From assembly GCA_965204565.1 (NCBI GenBank), contig CBDBEU010000003.1, positions 744,001-808,000 of the forward strand: a stretch of 64,000 nucleotides of DNA. The letters are read 5' to 3'. Of this stretch, positions 60,921-64,000 are shown one piece after another. The position numbers and the translations under genes are program-made. Within the stretch, counting starts at the first letter, position 1. The number at the start of each line of letters is the position of its first letter. The notes beneath the pieces were generated by a model. The model made no database searches and had not been told where the DNA came from. It saw only the letters and a list, made by a program, of their open reading frames with translations. This DNA comes from CBDBEU01 sp965204565 (GTDB taxonomy: Bacteria > Pseudomonadota > Alphaproteobacteria > Rhizobiales > TMED25).

Positions 60921-61460
60921 GGGTTGGTCCTTTGGGGTTGATGATCCGGCTCGGGCGAGCGCGCTCATGGTCATGGCCGGACGATTGGTCAGCGCAGCCG
61001 CGATCAGCCCGACGATCTCCCTGGTCTCCTCGTCGACCAGGAATTCCGGCGAGATGAACTTCCACTCACCGGCGGTGATCGCCTCGGCGGCGGTTATGGT
61101 CCACTCGACCCTTGCCCAGACTTCACCGTCCCGGATTTCGAGTTTCTGTATCCAGCCGGCGGCTCTGGTCTCACCGCCCTCATCCGGATCGAATGCAGAG
61201 AGATGGTCGTAATCGACGAGGATCGGTTGAGCGGCGGCGTTGACCTGTTCGGCCAGCGCCTGCGGGTCGCCGAGTTTGAACTTTCGGCCATCGGCCAGAT
61301 CTATCCGGGGACCGGCGGGAAATATCTGCATCCATTCGGGCGCCTTGTCGCCGGCGGAGCGCGCCAGCGCGGCCGGCCGCTTCAGAAATGCGTGTTCCGT
61401 TGCCGCCCGACCGGCGTCGGCGCGATGGATTTCGGCAAGGGTTGCGGATGCGGTTTGCAT
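60375..61460 (-). CDS. Phage head maturation protease with scaffold domain (Mu gpI-like)
   Basis: The N-terminal part (about residues 1-170) is a Mu gpI-type protease: EWMQIFPAGPRIDLADGRKF, ILVDYDHLSAFDPD (His in the catalytic region), AAGWIQKLEIRDGEVWARVE, EWKFISPEFLVDEE and IAAALTNRPAM. The C-terminal part is a helical scaffold (AAIKTRDDDHKRELAAEKTR, YDAVLARAEKAEGTLKEAGE). The ATG at 61460 is preferred over a TTG eight codons upstream. The scaffold part can also be made alone from an internal start (separate entry). It cleaves scaffold and capsid arms during head maturation. Confidence 0.85.
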   Translation of the reverse strand: MQTASATLAEIHRADAGRAATEHAFLKRPAALARSAGDKAPEWMQIFPAGPRIDLADGRKFKLGDPQALAEQVNAAAQPILVDYDHLSAFDPDEGGETRAAGWIQKLEIRDGEVWARVEWTITAAEAITAGEWKFISPEFLVDEETREIVGLIAAALTNRPAMTMSALARAGSSTPKDQPMSKAIARALGLKDDATEAEILAAIKTRDDDHKRELAAEKTRAGTPSVDDFMPRSDYDAVLARAEKAEGTLKEAGEKAFRDRVETEIAAAVRNGRITPASKDHYIALCADQAQLDKVLAAIGASPVVTGGSGIAGKPEDEYEADEPKVIARKARAYQKEQAAAGNPIQIDEAVEAVQKGVAK

Positions 61461-61777
61461 GATGCACCAATCGCGCAGCGGCAAACCGTGTGCGGTGGTG
61501 ACATTCCGTCACCACCGGCCTGAAAAAGGCCGGACATCGCCGCAGGGCGGATTTGACGGTCGCCGGTCCGGAACAACATCGAATTTGAGGGGGTTTCAAC
61601 AGGGCAGGGATGGCCGTTTGAGGCTCGTCCGGTACCCTCGGTCGCATTTGAGGCAGACGCGCGTCAGCGGGCGTTTATTTCGCCGTTTGATTTATGGATG
61701 ATCGGACCCCATAATCGGCGGGTGAGCCGAGCCAGATCAGCCCGCTATATGCGGCGAGGGATTTTCGCCCCTCCGGC
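61461..61777. other. Phage intergenic region with two adjacent hairpins
   Basis: The 317-base gap lies where Mu carries gene G, between the head-morphogenesis and protease genes. It contains two perfect hairpins: GGTGGTGAC/GTCACCACC at 61494-61516 and CCGGCC/GGCCGG at 61515-61533, sharing two bases so that only one can form fully at a time. No gene is seen. It may separate expression of the two head genes. Confidence 0.5.
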
Positions 61778-62935
61778 TCACTTTCTCCCCAGCCGCCGCT
61801 CCACATAATCGCTGTTCGTTCGATAGAGCGAGTTCAAAAACACTTCACCGGGCCCCGCCTTCTTGAACACGGCAACCCACCAACTGCGATTGATCCTGGT
61901 GAACAGCGCCAGCTTTCCATTCAGCATCCGGGCCTCGCCGGTCTCGGCCATCGTCTGAACCTGACGATAAACCGCTTCGGTGACCTCAGGATGCTTGCCG
62001 GCAATTTTGACCGCATCGGCCAGCGTCAACGTCACGATCGACGTATCCGCGCCAAGTGCCTTGCGGTGATGGTCGGGCAAAGAGGCAAGCGGTGCGGCGA
62101 TCGAGCGACGCGGATCGGTCCAGTTGGAACGAGGCAGTCCGAAACTGTTGTCGACAATTGCTTTGAACTTCGGCGATGCAACCAGATCGGCGACCGCTGT
62201 CCGCCTGACGTTCTCCGGCAGCGTTTCGAGTTGCTCTGTCAGGAACCGGGCGGCATTGCGACCGCGCTCCAGGCCGGGGTTTTGCGCCCAGCCCGGATCG
62301 ATCCCCCTGGGCACCCGGACCCGTTTGCCGTTGCGCTTGTCCAGCCAGTTCCGCATTTCGACCGGTGGCGCTTCGGTATCTTCGTCATAACCGCCGCGTT
62401 CGACCTGCCGTCTGGTGATCTGGCGGACGCCGCATTTGCAGCCCCAGCCATTGGGCGGATAGTGCATTCGCCACCACGGATCGTCGATCGGCAGGATCGT
62501 ACCGACCCAGTCCAGATGTTCAGGCCTGCGGTTTTCGCTGGCGGACAAGGTGTAGCGCAGAAACGGCAAATACCTCCTTGTGCGCCGGGTCCGCTCCCAT
62601 TCGCCCGCCGCCCGCGCCGTCGCCACATTAGCCCAATGGATCGTCCTTAGTCGGCGCGGCGAGCCAAGCTGCTGCCCCCACCATCCCTTCGCTTCGAGAA
62701 CAGGCTGAATGTTGGCGCGAAACTCTTCAAAACTCTGCTGGTCGCGGATCGCCCGGTCAACGGCGGAACGCAAATCGGCGAGTACCTCAAAGCCTTTTGT
62801 CTTGGCAACCGTGAATGTGATGGCGTGTTCTTCAGGCGCAATATCGCGCCAGTCGAATGTCGGCGTTTGCCCCTTGCCCTCGAAATAGCGCGTAACCTCG
62901 GCCGGTGCTTCCGTGAACAGCGGCTCGTCAGCCAT
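61778..62935 (-). CDS. MuF-type phage head morphogenesis protein with C-terminal nuclease-like domain
   Basis: A 385-residue minor head protein. The N-terminal part (EPLFTEAPAEVTRYFEGKG, FDWRDIAPEEHAITFTVAKT) and the Mu F domain (IHWANVATARAAGEWERTRR, SASENRRPEHLDWVGTILPI) end in the metal-binding-like HYPPNGWGCKCGVRQITRRQ motif. These proteins join portal and DNA in the procapsid. The last 50 residues (KLALFTRINRSWWVAVFKKA, then VFLNSLYRTN) resemble phage-borne Barnase/EndoU/RelE-like nuclease domains (PBECR type) often fused to MuF. The start overlaps the portal gene. Confidence 0.8.
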   Translation of the reverse strand: MADEPLFTEAPAEVTRYFEGKGQTPTFDWRDIAPEEHAITFTVAKTKGFEVLADLRSAVDRAIRDQQSFEEFRANIQPVLEAKGWWGQQLGSPRRLRTIHWANVATARAAGEWERTRRTRRYLPFLRYTLSASENRRPEHLDWVGTILPIDDPWWRMHYPPNGWGCKCGVRQITRRQVERGGYDEDTEAPPVEMRNWLDKRNGKRVRVPRGIDPGWAQNPGLERGRNAARFLTEQLETLPENVRRTAVADLVASPKFKAIVDNSFGLPRSNWTDPRRSIAAPLASLPDHHRKALGADTSIVTLTLADAVKIAGKHPEVTEAVYRQVQTMAETGEARMLNGKLALFTRINRSWWVAVFKKAGPGEVFLNSLYRTNSDYVERRLGRK

Positions 62936-64000
62936 TGCCGATGTCGCCTTCACCTCTGGCTATCATCGCCTGAATGGCCATGGTCTTTGCCAGAGCCGCC
63001 GTGTCGGGGTTGAGCGTGTTCAATCGCTGGACGAAATCCTCATAGCCCGATGCCTCGTTGGCAATTTCGGTTATCCCATCGAGCATCGGCTGCATGTCGG
63101 CCTGCCAGTTATCAAGCCCTGCCTCGACAAGCCGGTCGAGCAGGTCGCCTTGCCCGGATGCCAGATGCGAGCCGCCGCAATGCGGACAGGCGCGCGCCCT
63201 TTCGTTTTTCATTGTTTCGTCGTCTTCGCTTTCGTCCGCGGGATCGCGCACCGTTTCCTTCGGCGGGACCAGAACCTCCTCGTCTTCTCCAGGTGCGGCG
63301 AAGCCGACCTTCTTGCGCACCGCCGCCATCGGCACCTTCAGCCCCATGGGTACGAGCTTTGCCAGCGCCTCCGACATCGTCCTGATGTCTTCCGGGTCTT
63401 CGACCGGCCAGGAGACGATCGGTGCGGATGCGTCCGGCCCGAAATTGAATGAAACGAACGGAACGATCAGATCGCGGTTGATCGTCGTGCCCAACTGACG
63501 GGCATCGGCCTTCTTGATGTCGATCTTGACGTCTTCATGGATTTTCGCCTGGGACAACGACGAGCCGTCGTCTGTTGTCATTGTCTGGCCGAGCACTGCC
63601 TTGGAAACCTGCTTGTCCAGATATTCGGCCATTGCGCCGAACACGGCGTTGCCCTGTCCGCCCCTGGCTTCGATAAATTCGATCTCCATGCCCTGGTCGA
63701 TTATCGCCGCCGCGTCATGTCCCAGATCGCGAACCGCCCTTAGAAGCGTTGCCCTTTCCTTCTCGCTGGCCTCGCCGTGGTATTTGCCGACGCGCAACGG
63801 CATGCCGAATACTTCCAGAAACGCCGCCCAATCCTGCAGGGTGAACGCCTTCAGCATGAACATCCATGAGACCAGGCGGGCAAGGCCCGATCGGACCGGA
63901 AAGCCGGATTTAAGCTTGGGCCGGTGGACGATCATCGACCAGGGCGGGATTTCCCGGCCCTCCTTGATCTTGTCATCCTTGATGCGCAGCTCGGTTCCCG
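62928..64000 (-). CDS. Mu gp29-like portal protein (DUF935), partial
   Basis: The frame is open to the right edge, so the N-terminus lies outside the window. It shows the DUF935 portal pattern: SGFPVRSGLARLVSWMFMLK, DWAAFLEVFGMPLRVGKYHG, FIEARGGQGNAVFGAMAEYL, QVSKAVLGQTMTTDDG and LVPFVSFNFG-like sequence (as VPFVSFNFGPD). Near the C-terminus is CPHCGGSHL, a half zinc-ribbon motif common in this group. Portals form the ring through which DNA is packaged. It overlaps the MuF gene by a few bases. Confidence 0.87.
   Translation of the reverse strand, partial: GTELRIKDDKIKEGREIPPWSMIVHRPKLKSGFPVRSGLARLVSWMFMLKAFTLQDWAAFLEVFGMPLRVGKYHGEASEKERATLLRAVRDLGHDAAAIIDQGMEIEFIEARGGQGNAVFGAMAEYLDKQVSKAVLGQTMTTDDGSSLSQAKIHEDVKIDIKKADARQLGTTINRDLIVPFVSFNFGPDASAPIVSWPVEDPEDIRTMSEALAKLVPMGLKVPMAAVRKKVGFAAPGEDEEVLVPPKETVRDPADESEDDETMKNERARACPHCGGSHLASGQGDLLDRLVEAGLDNWQADMQPMLDGITEIANEASGYEDFVQRLNTLNPDTAALAKTMAIQAMIARGEGDIGNG

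Overview
The window looks like a chromosomal segment of a GC-rich alphaproteobacterium, most likely of the order Hyphomicrobiales (Rhizobiales). The pointers are dnaA next to rpsT with mutM and ubiE nearby, the cpdR / N-formylglutamate amidohydrolase / MmgR-type sRNA / inositol-monophosphatase-like gene order, an lgt-midA-pgeF operon, and a Mu-like phage of rhizobial type. This is inferred from gene content and order; no database search was possible.

Layout: (1) 1-3.4 kb, tail genes of a Mu-like prophage (sheath, tube, chaperone with a -1 frameshift, a deleted tape measure, gpX, gpD). (2) 3.5-12.7 kb, an IS scrap, a frameshifted ankyrin gene, a GST, then a five-gene minus-strand operon (M24-fold protein, E1-alpha, E1-beta and E2 of a 2-oxoacid dehydrogenase, a 3-hydroxyisobutyrate-dehydrogenase-like enzyme) divergent from a LacI regulator with a perfect palindromic operator between them. 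(3) 12.7-22.3 kb, layered dead insertion sequences around ubiK, lgt-midA-pgeF and a PatB/MalY lyase. (4) 22.3-31 kb, an SPFH pseudogene, then dnaN, dnaA, rhodanese, a candidate origin region, rpsT, a crotonase, mutM and ubiE. (5) 31-41 kb, more dead IS, gene fragments (TauD-like, PrpE-like), tRNA-Val, cpdR, an MmgR/suhB sRNA, a HisN-like phosphatase and an esterase. (6) 40.8-58 kb, an accessory catabolic island: an orphan NitT-type binding protein, a broken cyclase, BKACE, SDR, VOC, a broken amidohydrolase, an OYE, a protein made of three fused RidA domains, a Rieske oxygenase, and a complete branched-chain-amino-acid-type ABC importer. (7) 58-64 kb, the head genes of a Mu-like prophage on the minus strand, starting with a chimeric phage / molybdopterin-dehydrogenase reading frame.

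Two themes stand out. First, decay: at least five IS types (IS427-like and IS5-like members of the IS5 family, IS1380, IS30, IS1595) are present only as frameshifted or internally deleted copies, and many host genes are cut at or beside them. Second, rearrangement: head and tail modules of what may be one prophage lie at opposite ends of the window in opposite orientation, and undoing a single inversion would rejoin them in the correct order.

The most unusual intact gene is the triple RidA protein at 50.6-51.9 kb. It keeps the RidA catalytic Arg and Glu in all three units, so it could fold as a single-chain trimer. Next to it are redox and aromatic-oxygenation genes and an ABC importer, which together suggest uptake and oxidation of a nitrogen-containing or cyclic compound; the substrate cannot be read from the sequence.
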